Source: Bacteroidales bacterium (GTDB lineage Bacteria > Bacteroidota > Bacteroidia > Bacteroidales > Marinilabiliaceae). From it: a stretch of 64,000 bases of DNA. Positions 18,191 through 27,467 of this stretch are shown one piece after another. The notes below the pieces were generated by a model. That model saw only the letters and a program-made list of their open reading frames with translations. It ran no database searches and was not told where the DNA came from. Each line of letters opens with the position of its first letter. Within the stretch, counting starts at the first letter, position 1. The stretch spans positions 62,001-126,000 of the forward strand of contig JAKSLE010000008.1 in NCBI GenBank assembly GCA_024401365.1, in the 5' to 3' direction. The translations under genes and the position numbers were made by a program.

Positions 18191-19057
18191 ATGAAAAATG
18201 TATTATTGCCAGTTATTCTATTAATTGTTTGCGCTTGTCAGCATGAAGCGAACAAGCCTAACAGCAACATCCTTGACATAGACAATCTCAATTACGGTTG
18301 GTCGAGCGTATATGACAGCATTACTCACCACGTTACTATAGAAAGCCCATGGGGTGCTCGTGGTTGGGGTTACGGCGAAGAAAAAGACACCTCAACATAT
18401 TTCGATGCAAGTGCATATGACAATGTCGTAGTTAACATTGAGGGCATAAAAGGCCCTGTATCCAAACTTAACATTATAGTCTTGTATGCAGATAAAGAGG
18501 TAGTAAGCCGCGATCTTTCTACGATTGTTGAGGGCGCTACCACTATGCGATTGGACCTTGACCGTAAGGCCAAATCGAAGCTAAAGAGTGTCTTTTTGAT
18601 GAGCGATTCTCTTTGTGAGATGGATATCAAGAGCGCATATTTCGACAAGGCACACCATTATGGGCCAGCCGAAGAGCTGAAAATGTCAAATATCGGCATT
18701 ATCTCGAGTGACCAGTTTGAGGGCTATTCCGACAATGCGCTGGTGGAATTCACCTTTGAGAGCGAAGGTGAAATGATAGGTGTTGATAAGTATGGCAACA
18801 CTGTCAATATGAATGGTTGGGCCGTTGGTATCATCTGCTCGGCAGCTGACATTCTGGGGGCAGACCTTCCTACTCGTGGTATGGTATTGAAGAATATTGG
18901 AGTACAGAAAACAACTTGTCTTTTGGGCGATATCCGATATCTTCTCTCGTTGCAGGACGACGATGGTGAGTGTGGTATTTTCTGGACAGTTTGGAAGACC
19001 GGTAATATCACTGACATCAGAGTTGTGAGCACAACCATTGCCGAGGCTATTGATTGA
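18191..19057 (+). CDS. Uncharacterised lipoprotein
   Basis: 288 residues. The N-terminus MKNVLLPVILLIVCACQ is a type II signal peptide with Cys14 or Cys16 as the lipidation site, so the mature protein should be membrane-anchored. The rest is soluble, with beta-strand-rich segments (SPWGARGWGYG, FDASAYDNVVVNIEG, WTVWKTGNITDIRVV) compatible with a jelly-roll or carbohydrate-binding fold, but no family was recognised. It is the only plus-strand gene between mraZ and the accessory island and is convergent with the MFS gene. Confidence 0.7.
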   Translation: MKNVLLPVILLIVCACQHEANKPNSNILDIDNLNYGWSSVYDSITHHVTIESPWGARGWGYGEEKDTSTYFDASAYDNVVVNIEGIKGPVSKLNIIVLYADKEVVSRDLSTIVEGATTMRLDLDRKAKSKLKSVFLMSDSLCEMDIKSAYFDKAHHYGPAEELKMSNIGIISSDQFEGYSDNALVEFTFESEGEMIGVDKYGNTVNMNGWAVGIICSAADILGADLPTRGMVLKNIGVQKTTCLLGDIRYLLSLQDDDGECGIFWTVWKTGNITDIRVVSTTIAEAID

Positions 19058-19080
19058 CGACCTCGGGCTTACAAACCGTC

Positions 19081-20319
19081 TTAAACTTGTCGACTGGATG
19101 TCTCCTTCTTGAACATCAAGAAGACATATATTAGGGAGGCTACTGCCAACATACTTTCGAACAAGAAGAGGTTGCAATAACCAAATGTATCAGCTACGCG
19201 TCCACTTATCAGAGACAGTAAGATTCCCACGAAGTGCGTGATAACTATCTGTACAGTGAAATCGGTGCCCTCACGTCCAGGACGCACATTGTCCATAGAC
19301 GTTGTATAGACAACAACCGAGCTCAATCCATAACAAAGCCATATAAGCGACACGCCAGTAATGACCATGGCATACGAAGGAGTCCCCATTGCCATGAATG
19401 ACAAGAACAATGTAGCGCCAAGCGAGATAAATGCCACCAATCGTCGGGTAAAGAATCGTCCCAGAGAAGAGATAAGATGTCCACTGACTATAGATGCGAC
19501 ACACGCCATGGCAGAACCTAGAATACCACTCATAAAGCCTATCTCCTGCATGGAATATCCCAGATCCACCAAATATGGGCGCAACATGGAGAGAGAGCCT
19601 ATGATACCTGCATAATAGAGACACAGAAAGCCTATCTGCTTCCAAATACTCCTACGCGTAAAGAACCATAGGAAATCCGCCATTGAAACAGGAGTTGTCT
19701 GCTGTTGCGTCTGTATTTTGAGTTTCTTGTTGCGCCACAATGGTATAATAGCTATCATCACAAAGAGTGCCAGAAATGGCAATACATAATGCCACCCAAA
19801 TTTCTGCAGAAGAGCGAGCAGCACTCCACTACCTATTAAAGTTGCAGAGAAACTACCCAACGACTGCATACTGTTGACCAACCCCTTGTCTTTCTTACTA
19901 AACGAGAGGACTGCCAATGCATCGGTAGCAATATCCTGTGTAGCAGATGCAATAAGCGATATAATAATTAACGTGATGATAAAGAAGAAGTCTTTCTCCA
20001 AATCCAGATGACCTACGAACAGTATAAGAAAAGCGTAAATACCCTCACTCCAGAAGATACACTTCTTGAAGTTGGCCATAGTATTACAATACTTATCTAC
20101 CATAGGAGCCCACAGGAACTTGACTACCCATGGCAATTTGATAAGTTGCAACATAGCTATAGCAGACAACGAGAAAGATGCCTGTCTCATTGTCACCTGT
20201 AGAGCCGTCGAAAAGAAAGTCATCGGCAGGCTCTGAGCTATATATAGGCAAAAGAAGGTAAATAGATTATACTTACCACCCTCTGATTTGGTAGTTATCA
20301 GTCGTTCTGTCCAGTGCAT
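19081..20319 (-). CDS. MFS transporter, AmpG/PAT-like
   Basis: 412-residue polytopic protein with about twelve hydrophobic segments and a central cytoplasmic loop near residues 185-205. The N-terminal FFCLYIAQSLPMTFFSTALQ and the loop LPWVVKFLWAPMVDKY resemble the AmpG/PAT subfamily (muropeptide or acetyl-CoA-type permeases). Its 5' end overlaps the 3' end of the protoporphyrinogen oxidase gene by 22 bp, so it is the last gene of the heme-related operon. The substrate cannot be read from sequence; a tetrapyrrole, siderophore or cell-wall fragment are all possible. Confidence 0.75.
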   Translation of the reverse strand: MHWTERLITTKSEGGKYNLFTFFCLYIAQSLPMTFFSTALQVTMRQASFSLSAIAMLQLIKLPWVVKFLWAPMVDKYCNTMANFKKCIFWSEGIYAFLILFVGHLDLEKDFFFIITLIIISLIASATQDIATDALAVLSFSKKDKGLVNSMQSLGSFSATLIGSGVLLALLQKFGWHYVLPFLALFVMIAIIPLWRNKKLKIQTQQQTTPVSMADFLWFFTRRSIWKQIGFLCLYYAGIIGSLSMLRPYLVDLGYSMQEIGFMSGILGSAMACVASIVSGHLISSLGRFFTRRLVAFISLGATLFLSFMAMGTPSYAMVITGVSLIWLCYGLSSVVVYTTSMDNVRPGREGTDFTVQIVITHFVGILLSLISGRVADTFGYCNLFLFESMLAVASLIYVFLMFKKETSSRQV

Positions 20320-21680
20320 ACTCTTCGTGCTTCGTCAACACCTTGTTTTATTCTGTCTCCTATACCTATACCATCTCGCAAGTTGCCCGCTATGCGTAGT
20401 GTAGGATATTTAGTCTGTAATTTATCTATCGCTGCAAAACGGGCATCCGACGATGCCTCGTACTGCGGGATAGCCCTTTCGTGTCGAAAAACCTTTATGA
20501 CATCTGCCTTTGTACCTGGCGCGTACTTCAACATATCCACCAAAGTGCCATTGACCATCGATTCAAATTCGGCATCACTCTTCTCCAACATCTCTGGATG
20601 ACGTGCGCCTCCGATGAAATAGGCCATAGCGGCACCCTTTTCCGGACATCTCCCCTTGAAACAAGCAGAAGGGAAGAGTATACCCAAAACTGGCTTGTGC
20701 TCCTTGGATGGAACTAACCCTCCGAAAGCCAGACACTGGTTATCGCCGCAATCCTTCATTCCCACTCCTACTTGTACAACAGGAGCATAGAAGAGATTGC
20801 TGAGATCCTTCATAGTATCACTATCTACAAATGGGAGCAATTCGGGTAAAGAATAAGCCCCACAAGTAGTAATAACATTACGAGCTACTATCTGCTCAGA
20901 TTTTCCATCTTTGGTATAGGTTATATTCCACGCACCATCCTCCACTGGATTGATGTGAATATCAATAGCACCTGTCATGATATTGTCTCGGCCTATTGAA
21001 TCAGCTAGAGCCTCTACCAAATTGGAAAAACCTCCACGCGACGAAAAAACTTTTTTCGTAGCCTTACGGTCGCGATCAGTCTTAGGTTGTTTTGCCTTAG
21101 CTATAGAACCACGGACAAATGAACCATAATTCTGCTCCAACTGATATAGTTTGGGTAATGCCAACCTCGCAGGCAACTTATAAGGGTCGCCAGCATATAC
21201 ACCCGAAAGGAATGGATCTACAGCATACTCAACGTACGACTTACCGAGACGTCGTTCCGCCAAAGAACCTACCGACTCCATAGGGTCGTCGCCTTTTTTA
21301 CGCCATGGTTCACCTAATATTCGGAATTTATCATACCAAGTAAAAAGAGGTGTTCGAAGAGCCGAGCCTAGACCAGAAGGAAGCGCATGAAACTTATCGC
21401 CCTTCCAAATAAGACGGCGTTTACTAGACTCAAGAGCCGTTTCCAACTCACATTTATCACCCAACTGCTCGAACAACTCAGCCACCTCGGGATGTTTGAC
21501 TACACCCGTATTGGGACCTGTTTCGAAAATATAATCATCTACCTTTATAGACTGTATCTGTCCTCCTATACGATCTTGTCTCTCTAATACTCTGACCTGT
21601 CTATTATTTCTTGTCAACTCATGGGCACAGGATAATCCTGTAATACCTGCACCTATTACCACTGTATCTACACTATTCAT
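20298..21680 (-). CDS. hemG: Protoporphyrinogen oxidase (HemG/HemY type)
   Basis: FAD-dependent oxidase of 460 residues acting late in heme synthesis (protoporphyrinogen or coproporphyrinogen oxidation). The N-terminal FAD loop VVIGAGITGLSCAHEL (residues 6-21) is followed by ERQDRIGGQI; the substrate domain has FSRGG-like SSRGGFSNLVEAL, and the C-terminal FAD motif is LRIAGNLRDGIGIGDRIKQG. It lies 7 bp after hemN. The symbol follows common Bacteroidetes annotation; HemY-type is the structural class. Confidence 0.9.
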   Translation of the reverse strand: MNSVDTVVIGAGITGLSCAHELTRNNRQVRVLERQDRIGGQIQSIKVDDYIFETGPNTGVVKHPEVAELFEQLGDKCELETALESSKRRLIWKGDKFHALPSGLGSALRTPLFTWYDKFRILGEPWRKKGDDPMESVGSLAERRLGKSYVEYAVDPFLSGVYAGDPYKLPARLALPKLYQLEQNYGSFVRGSIAKAKQPKTDRDRKATKKVFSSRGGFSNLVEALADSIGRDNIMTGAIDIHINPVEDGAWNITYTKDGKSEQIVARNVITTCGAYSLPELLPFVDSDTMKDLSNLFYAPVVQVGVGMKDCGDNQCLAFGGLVPSKEHKPVLGILFPSACFKGRCPEKGAAMAYFIGGARHPEMLEKSDAEFESMVNGTLVDMLKYAPGTKADVIKVFRHERAIPQYEASSDARFAAIDKLQTKYPTLRIAGNLRDGIGIGDRIKQGVDEARRVCTGQND

Positions 21681-21687
21681 TGTTCTA

Positions 21688-23049
21688 TCAAATCGGTTTA
21701 GAGAATTTCTTATCTGTATTCTGCATCAGAGGATCCAAAGCAGCTGCTACGTTTCTAACAAAAGGGTGACCTTCGTCTGTCATTGCCATACCATCAGCAG
21801 AGATTGTTATTATACCATCACTAGCCATCTCATTAAGTTGAGACTCCTCGTAATGAAGAGCCGACTTAACTTGGTCGATGGAAATCCCCATAGTACTTGC
21901 CAATTCGCTCCACGATATACGGTAGTTGCACATCAGACGCTCTATCACCTCCTTAGCTATACGCTCCTGCTCGGTGAGCAGATAACCCTTAGTGGTAGTC
22001 AAGACGCCATTCAATGTAGTATTGACATACTCATCAATTACCTTTGTATTCTGAGCATAAGAACTATCGAGCTGACTTATACCTGTGGCACCAAAAGCGT
22101 AAACCTGCCCTGTAGTACGTCTTGTACAGTATCCCTGGAAATTGCGATATAGCAACCCTGCCTCAAGCGCCCTATACAACTCATCATCCGGGAGCACAAA
22201 ATGATCAAGACCTATACTCTTGTACCCAGCCTCGTGGAGCATAGCCGATGCAACCTCATACATCCTCTGTTTCTCCTCAGTCGCAGGCAGGCCATGTTTC
22301 TCAAGAATCATCTGACGTTTAAATACCCAAGGCACATGACCATAGCTGAAAGTCACCAATCTATCTGGGCGCAGTTCTATTGCTCGCTCAATATTCTTGG
22401 CAAAAGAATCGGCTGTCTGATATGGCAACCCAAACAAGAAATCCATATTCACTGTGGCCCCCGCTTGGCGTAAGATTGTCATTATGACATCCAGCGGAAG
22501 ATTGGATGGAGTACGTCCAACAGCATCTAGTACCTTATCGTTCAGATCCTGTATACCCAAAGAGAAACGGTTGAAATGGCTCTCCGTCAATTGTTGCCAA
22601 TCGCTCTCAGTCAAATAACCCGGATGACATTCAACAGCTATCTCTGGCTTCTCTATAGTTGGGAATAGCGACAACAGATGATCGTTAACCTCTTTCAGAA
22701 CAGATACGGGCATGGCTGTAGGACTACCACCGCCAAAATGTATCTGACTAATAGGGCGTGACTTATCCAAATGAGCCGCTACGATATCAATCTCCTTGTG
22801 TATAGCCTCTATATATCTATTCACAGTATCGCCATTAGAGGGCATGATATAGGAATTGCAACCACAATAATGGCACAAGCGCCTACAGAAAGGCATGTGG
22901 ATATAGAACGAGATAAGTTTTGTTCCCTCGTTATTGGAACGGCTGACAGCCTCTAAATAATCGGAAGGCTGTAATTCTCTGAAAAAATTAGCTGGTGGAT
23001 AACTCGTATAGCGAGGAACCGACACATTATATTTTTCTACGAGACTCAT
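21688..23049 (-). CDS. hemN: Oxygen-independent coproporphyrinogen III oxidase HemN
   Basis: Radical-SAM enzyme of 453 residues that decarboxylates coproporphyrinogen III without oxygen. The N-terminus has the HemN motif VPRYTSYPPA; the cluster ligands are in PFCRRLCHYCGCNS (CxxxCxxC, plus the fourth Cys typical of HemN). FGGGSPT, DFLFGLPYQT and the C-terminal winged-helix-like domain follow. Lies 7 bp after the TonB receptor gene. The extra Cys and the YTSYPPA start separate it from HemW. Confidence 0.95.
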   Translation of the reverse strand: MSLVEKYNVSVPRYTSYPPANFFRELQPSDYLEAVSRSNNEGTKLISFYIHMPFCRRLCHYCGCNSYIMPSNGDTVNRYIEAIHKEIDIVAAHLDKSRPISQIHFGGGSPTAMPVSVLKEVNDHLLSLFPTIEKPEIAVECHPGYLTESDWQQLTESHFNRFSLGIQDLNDKVLDAVGRTPSNLPLDVIMTILRQAGATVNMDFLFGLPYQTADSFAKNIERAIELRPDRLVTFSYGHVPWVFKRQMILEKHGLPATEEKQRMYEVASAMLHEAGYKSIGLDHFVLPDDELYRALEAGLLYRNFQGYCTRRTTGQVYAFGATGISQLDSSYAQNTKVIDEYVNTTLNGVLTTTKGYLLTEQERIAKEVIERLMCNYRISWSELASTMGISIDQVKSALHYEESQLNEMASDGIITISADGMAMTDEGHPFVRNVAAALDPLMQNTDKKFSKPI

Positions 23050-23055
23050 TATTTT

Positions 23056-25173
23056 CTAGAAATTTACGACTATATCAGCACCCAACGTAAGAGGAGTGCC
23101 CTTCTGCGCATACTTGGCCGAAGATACGAAATAATAGCTCAAGTACTCTGTATTACTTAAATTTTTACCCCACAAACTCAATGCGACGATACCCTTACGG
23201 AACTCTACTCGAGCATTTGGGAGAACGTAGAACCGCTGGCATACAGCATTATCCTCCAGCCAGTACAACTTACCTGTACCGGTGATTCCTGCTGTAATAT
23301 TTATAGCATCCAAACAAGATGTTGGGTATATTGAGTAACTTGCATTGAATCCTAGGGTATGGCGAGGCACCATAGGAACCATGTTGCCTGTGTATATCTG
23401 CCCCTTAGACTCGTCTTTCACGTAATTGAGGAAGCGGGCATACGTATACCCGTAATTACCTTGCAATGTAAGGTTCATAGTCGGGCGATACAACAACATC
23501 ATCTCTATGCCCTTGCTATCGGAGTGACCAGCATTGCTGACTACTGTACCCAATCCGGGGATGACCTGACTAACATGCTGATTGTTCCAGTCGATATAGA
23601 AAAGTGTCAACTCTCCCATGAAACTATGATCGGAGGTACCCAACTTAGCTCCCACCTCATAGTTCCAGTTGTGCTCTGGATTATATGTACGCAACTCATC
23701 GCTTGGGATGGTCACATTAAAACCGCCACCCTTGTATCCCCTACTGATGTTAACGAATAGCGTGTTGTCGCTATTGAAAAGGTATTGGAGTCCAAATCTA
23801 GGGATAAACTCTGTGGCTTCCATACTCTGATTGAACGGATTACCTACTGGTGCAGTCGAGCTATCAGTATAATTCACCTGCTCACGGTGGTATACCATTC
23901 GGTTGTACTCATAATCTATTCGTGCGCCTACAGTTGCCGAGAGACCCTTCCACACGTTGTAAGAAGCCTGAGCGAAGAGAGCTATACCTCGCAAATCATT
24001 ATCATAGTATGAATGTTGTTCGTACCTCTTAGTTATATAGTCGGTACCTTGCTCCTGGTCGCCCGCCTGATTAAACATGAAAGTACCTGCTATCCATTGG
24101 AAACTGCCATCGTGCTCCGACTTCGCGGTAAGTTCCTCGCTAACAATCCTATGGGTAATAGCACTAGTAGCAAAATAAATATCCTGGTCGGTAAAATCCT
24201 GATCTACCTTTTGGTTATCATCAATATACTGGTACGACGTCTGGCTATTCAGGCTCCACATATCAGAGGTGTACTTGATATTGATACCACTATTAGTTAT
24301 TAGTCTCTCATAGCCACAAGGACGATTGTAGTTGACATCACTTACCCTCTTAGTCGCCACGTCATAAGTAGCATATGGATAGCCACCCTGATTGAGATAA
24401 TCAAGATTAGCCAACAGACGTATCTCCCATTTATCGGCAGGTTTGAAATGGAGAGTCAAGCGACCACCGGCGGTATTCAACTTATCAGCCTTCTTGTGGA
24501 TTGTTACATTATCGAAATATCCATCACGGTGTTCATAATAACCACTAATGTTTAGTCCTACATTTTCATTAAAAAGAGAATAGTTAGACGCCTGTACCTT
24601 GAAGTTATTATAGTTGCCATAACGCAAACGCAACCTAGTACCCTGGTACTCAAATGGCGTGTATTTGTAGACATTTATCACGCCGCCTATGGTATTACGG
24701 CCGTAGAGAGTACCCTGGGGACCTCGAAACACCTCTATCGACTTCACATCCAGCATATCCGTATCGAAAGCCGATATCTCGAAATGAGGCATACCATCGA
24801 CATAGAATCCTACGGTTGTGCCCTTTGCTTTGGAATATATACCGCGAATCACGATAGGAGTTGTCTGGCGCGAACCATAGTCGGGAATAAATATATTGGA
24901 CATCTTAGAAGATATATCCTCTATATCACTTATCTGCTGAACTTGAAGTTGACGTGCGCCCAAGAGCGTTACTGCAGCAGGAGCAATGTTGCGCCGATTA
25001 ACCTTATTGCTCATGACAGTTACCTCAGTTATATCCAGGTTGGCGCCCACGCTATCTGTCGGCTCCGACTCCAAGGCGACTGAGGCATTGGGGCAGATTG
25101 GTTCACCTGCCGAAAGTTGAGCTTGACCGATAATGAAAGAACTAATTAATGCGATTGTTTTAATACACCACAT
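23056..25173 (-). CDS. TonB-dependent outer-membrane receptor
   Basis: 705-residue receptor: signal peptide (about 1-22), TonB-box-like ITEVTVMS (about 48-55), plug domain (VTLLGARQLQV, PIVIRGIYSKAKG, VDGMP, IEVFRGPQGTLYGRNTIGGVINVY) and a 22-strand barrel ending in a terminal phenylalanine (IVVNF). It lacks the carboxypeptidase-like domain of SusC, so it is of the FecA/iron-siderophore type. First gene of an operon with hemN and hemG, which suggests uptake of heme, a porphyrin or iron. Confidence 0.9.
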   Translation of the reverse strand: MWCIKTIALISSFIIGQAQLSAGEPICPNASVALESEPTDSVGANLDITEVTVMSNKVNRRNIAPAAVTLLGARQLQVQQISDIEDISSKMSNIFIPDYGSRQTTPIVIRGIYSKAKGTTVGFYVDGMPHFEISAFDTDMLDVKSIEVFRGPQGTLYGRNTIGGVINVYKYTPFEYQGTRLRLRYGNYNNFKVQASNYSLFNENVGLNISGYYEHRDGYFDNVTIHKKADKLNTAGGRLTLHFKPADKWEIRLLANLDYLNQGGYPYATYDVATKRVSDVNYNRPCGYERLITNSGINIKYTSDMWSLNSQTSYQYIDDNQKVDQDFTDQDIYFATSAITHRIVSEELTAKSEHDGSFQWIAGTFMFNQAGDQEQGTDYITKRYEQHSYYDNDLRGIALFAQASYNVWKGLSATVGARIDYEYNRMVYHREQVNYTDSSTAPVGNPFNQSMEATEFIPRFGLQYLFNSDNTLFVNISRGYKGGGFNVTIPSDELRTYNPEHNWNYEVGAKLGTSDHSFMGELTLFYIDWNNQHVSQVIPGLGTVVSNAGHSDSKGIEMMLLYRPTMNLTLQGNYGYTYARFLNYVKDESKGQIYTGNMVPMVPRHTLGFNASYSIYPTSCLDAINITAGITGTGKLYWLEDNAVCQRFYVLPNARVEFRKGIVALSLWGKNLSNTEYLSYYFVSSAKYAQKGTPLTLGADIVVNF

Positions 25174-25256
25174 TCTATTGTCTGATAATTAGCTAGACGC
25201 CTATTGACATCCGAGGTTCGCTGAGTTATGGAATACCACTTCGAATATTCCAGGTG

Positions 25257-25287
25257 CAAAAGTACCTATCTATTCAATTATGGGCAA
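25257..25287 (-). promoter_or_regulatory. Promoter of the TonB receptor/heme operon
   Basis: The minus strand reads TTG (25285-25287), 20 bp, TACTTTTG (25257-25264): a good Bacteroidetes -33/-7 pair, 84 bp before the receptor ATG. Confidence 0.65.
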
Positions 25288-25369
25288 TAGCAAGGGTGCA
25301 AAATCACCATTATTGGGTATGGGATTTCTGGTGTTATATAGCTATCATGAGGGGAGAATAAGACAATAG

Positions 25370-25990
25370 TGGCTGATTGCTGCAACAGATTCCTACTATC
25401 AAGCAGAAAAGAGAGTAATGATGGTCGGGCAAGACTCATTTGGTTGGTATGGAGAAGATGAAATGAAAGGTGAGTTTAATCCCAAATTTCCCATCAAGAA
25501 TCTGATGTCTTTATATGATTTATTTGTCAACAAAGATCATGGCTACAATTCTCCTTTTTGGAACAAGTATAAAGAGTTATTGAATTTATGCACCACAAAA
25601 GGTATTGGTTTGATTCAGACAAACATATCATTCCTAGGATATATGCAACAAAAAGCAGGAATGAATAGGGAACTTAATAGTATATTCAAAGATGTATTGC
25701 TCGATGAAATTAGGATACTCAAGCCAAATCTTATACTATTTTTCTGTGGACCGGGATATGACAAACATATCAATGATCGTTTAGGCAAAAATGAACAGGA
25801 AAGAGTGTTAAGCAATGTTGACGAACGTAAATTCTGTGAACTTCGGTTTTCTGACCCCAAAGTCATAGACACACTTAATGGTGCCAAGGTATATAGAACT
25901 TATCATCCTAGCTACCTTCAGCGATGTAGTAAAAACGAATGGGTCAAACAGGTTAACGAAGCAATCATATCGTCTGTCGAAAGATTGTAG
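25370..25990 (+). pseudogene. Uracil-DNA-glycosylase-like protein, 5'-truncated
   Basis: The ATG-initiated frame (25418) gives 190 residues beginning MMVGQDSFGW, but coding-like sequence in the same frame (ATDSYYQAEKRV) runs back to an in-frame TAG at 25367. An N-terminal part has therefore been lost. UDG-superfamily features are the first loop VGQDSFGW, the strand LKPNLILFFCGPG and the late motif YHPS. The homologue at 42441 has about 60 residues before the first loop and shares EIRILKPN and the HHP segment. The break lies about 110 bp beyond the TonB promoter and marks the left edge of the accessory island. Whether the short ATG form is translated is unknown. Confidence 0.6.
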
Positions 25991-26008
25991 TTTAATCACA
26001 ATTATATG

Positions 26009-26061
26009 TCCTCCATAGCCGCATAAGGAAATGGCAGAGTTTCTTATGCGGCTATGGAGGA
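26009..26061. terminator. Long perfect inverted repeat between convergent genes
   Basis: A 19-bp arm (26009-26027) is exactly complementary to 26043-26061, and AAA/TTT extends the stem toward the loop after a one-base bulge. It lies between the convergent glycosylase-like and ADP-ribosylglycohydrolase genes and contains the stop codon of the latter. There is no flanking T-tract, so termination would rest on the stem alone. A stem this long and perfect could also be a remnant of a mobile-element end. Confidence 0.6.
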
Positions 26062-26993
26062 TATGCTTTCAATTTTACCACCTTCTCAAACCTCCTACAC
26101 TTTTCCTCAATAAAGTCCATCTTCAAAGTCGCATCTATCCATGTCTGAGGTATACCATCATCTTCGTTGATTCCATATATTATGCCAGCCAATCCTCCGG
26201 CTACACATGCAACTGTATCTGTATCATAACCAAAGTTGACAGCTTGCAACACTGCATCCTTGTAACTAGTCGTGTTGCAAACACACCAAAGTGCCGTTTT
26301 AAGAGTATGCACTACAAAACCACTACTCTCAACCTCATCCGAAGGAATAGACATATAATAGCTCAAATCTTTATAAATCTCAACGTTTGTCTTAGCTACA
26401 GCTCTCTCAATAGCCGTTCTAATGTCGCACCCTGCCAGTATATCTCGTGCGATAGAAACATAAACTACGCATGCCTCAGTCGACAATTCATGAGCATGAG
26501 TCACAGAAGAAGCTTTCCTTATCTCATCATCAGTAAAGTTGGTAAAAGCCAACGGAAGGATACGCATAAGTGAGCCGTTCCCATTTTCATCTTCCCGAGC
26601 GCCACCACACTTCTCAATATCTACCCCCTTTACAAAACGTCTCATAGACTTATGAATACAGCCACCAAGACCGAACGGCTTGTTCAAAGAACAATTATCT
26701 CCCTTATTCCACCACTCTAAAAACTTAACCATCATGGTCTTCATATCAAGTTTTCCTCCTTCATCTATGATGGCATCCATCATAGCCAATGCCATAGATG
26801 TATCGTCAGACCATGCACCAAAAGGTACGATTCCTTTCCAACGTGATCTTACAGGTACTCCTCCATAATCAGCATCAACGTGATAACCTGTAGCCTCAAA
26901 AGTGCCACGCCTCTCGAACTCAAAAGGCACCCCAAGCGCATCTCCTATAGCCATACCAAATAAGGCAGCCTTTATTTTCTCGTAACTATGCAT
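26052..26993 (-). CDS. ADP-ribosylglycohydrolase family protein
   Basis: 313-residue all-helical hydrolase of the DraG/ARH family. The metal-binding motifs are visible: GMAIGDALGVPFE (about 13-25), WSDDTSMALAMMD (about 60-72) and the late GYDTDTVACVAGGLAG. Members remove ADP-ribose from proteins or nucleic acids, or hydrolyse related metabolites, using two Mg ions. Located at the left edge of the island and convergent with the glycosylase-like remnant, it might reverse ADP-ribosylation by a toxin or defence effector, but no partner transferase is seen here. Confidence 0.88.
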   Translation of the reverse strand: MHSYEKIKAALFGMAIGDALGVPFEFERRGTFEATGYHVDADYGGVPVRSRWKGIVPFGAWSDDTSMALAMMDAIIDEGGKLDMKTMMVKFLEWWNKGDNCSLNKPFGLGGCIHKSMRRFVKGVDIEKCGGAREDENGNGSLMRILPLAFTNFTDDEIRKASSVTHAHELSTEACVVYVSIARDILAGCDIRTAIERAVAKTNVEIYKDLSYYMSIPSDEVESSGFVVHTLKTALWCVCNTTSYKDAVLQAVNFGYDTDTVACVAGGLAGIIYGINEDDGIPQTWIDATLKMDFIEEKCRRFEKVVKLKAYPP

Positions 26994-27467
26994 AATTTAT
27001 CCTTTTTACAATGCCCTAATAACAACTTTACCCACATGTACGGAGGCAAATATACAAACATCGTGTGTATAAAATGAACACACCATATAGTAAAGTAGAG
27101 TAAAATTTCTTACGCCAACTATCATCGCGACAACACCTAACCCTACAATCTAACGTGTACATTCCCTACAATAATACAACATCAAACATATCCATTCAAC
27201 AATTCTGGAATGTTTGCGACCATACTTTCCCCAGTAATACCAACGCCTATCCCCCTCCAAACACATACGCACGTCATACGCACGTCATACGCTCATCATA
27301 CGCACGTCATACGCACAACATACGCGCAAGCAAAATTTTCCGTGCCTTCGCTTGCTATCTATATATAAGAATCGGCATTATGCAAAACGAAACAATCAAC
27401 AGTCAAGTGTGGGTGACAATACCCGGAATGCCTAAGTGACGTTGAAACAGAATATGCTGTATTTATG
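26994..27467. other. AT-rich intergenic region with tandem repeat
   Basis: No supported gene. An apparent ORF at 27155-27439 is largely made by the 11-bp repeat and lacks any family signal. The repeat is listed separately. Confidence 0.5.
27264..27329. repeat. Six tandem 11-bp repeats (CATACGCACGT)
   Basis: Six contiguous units: two perfect CATACGCACGT, one CATACGCTCAT, a third perfect unit, then CATACGCACAA and CATACGCGCAA. An 11-bp period is close to one helical turn, so each unit presents the same DNA face. It lies 140 bp beyond the 3' end of the DUF262 pair A. Degenerate units at the right end suggest array ageing rather than recent slippage. Confidence 0.85.

Noticed and set aside
27264..27329. 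Possible CRISPR array
   Set aside because: Units are 11 bp and contiguous, with no spacers and no cas genes; a simple tandem repeat.
27155..27439. ORF of 94 codons
   Set aside because: Much of it is generated by the 11-bp repeat (RHTH-type periodic peptide); no start signal or family.
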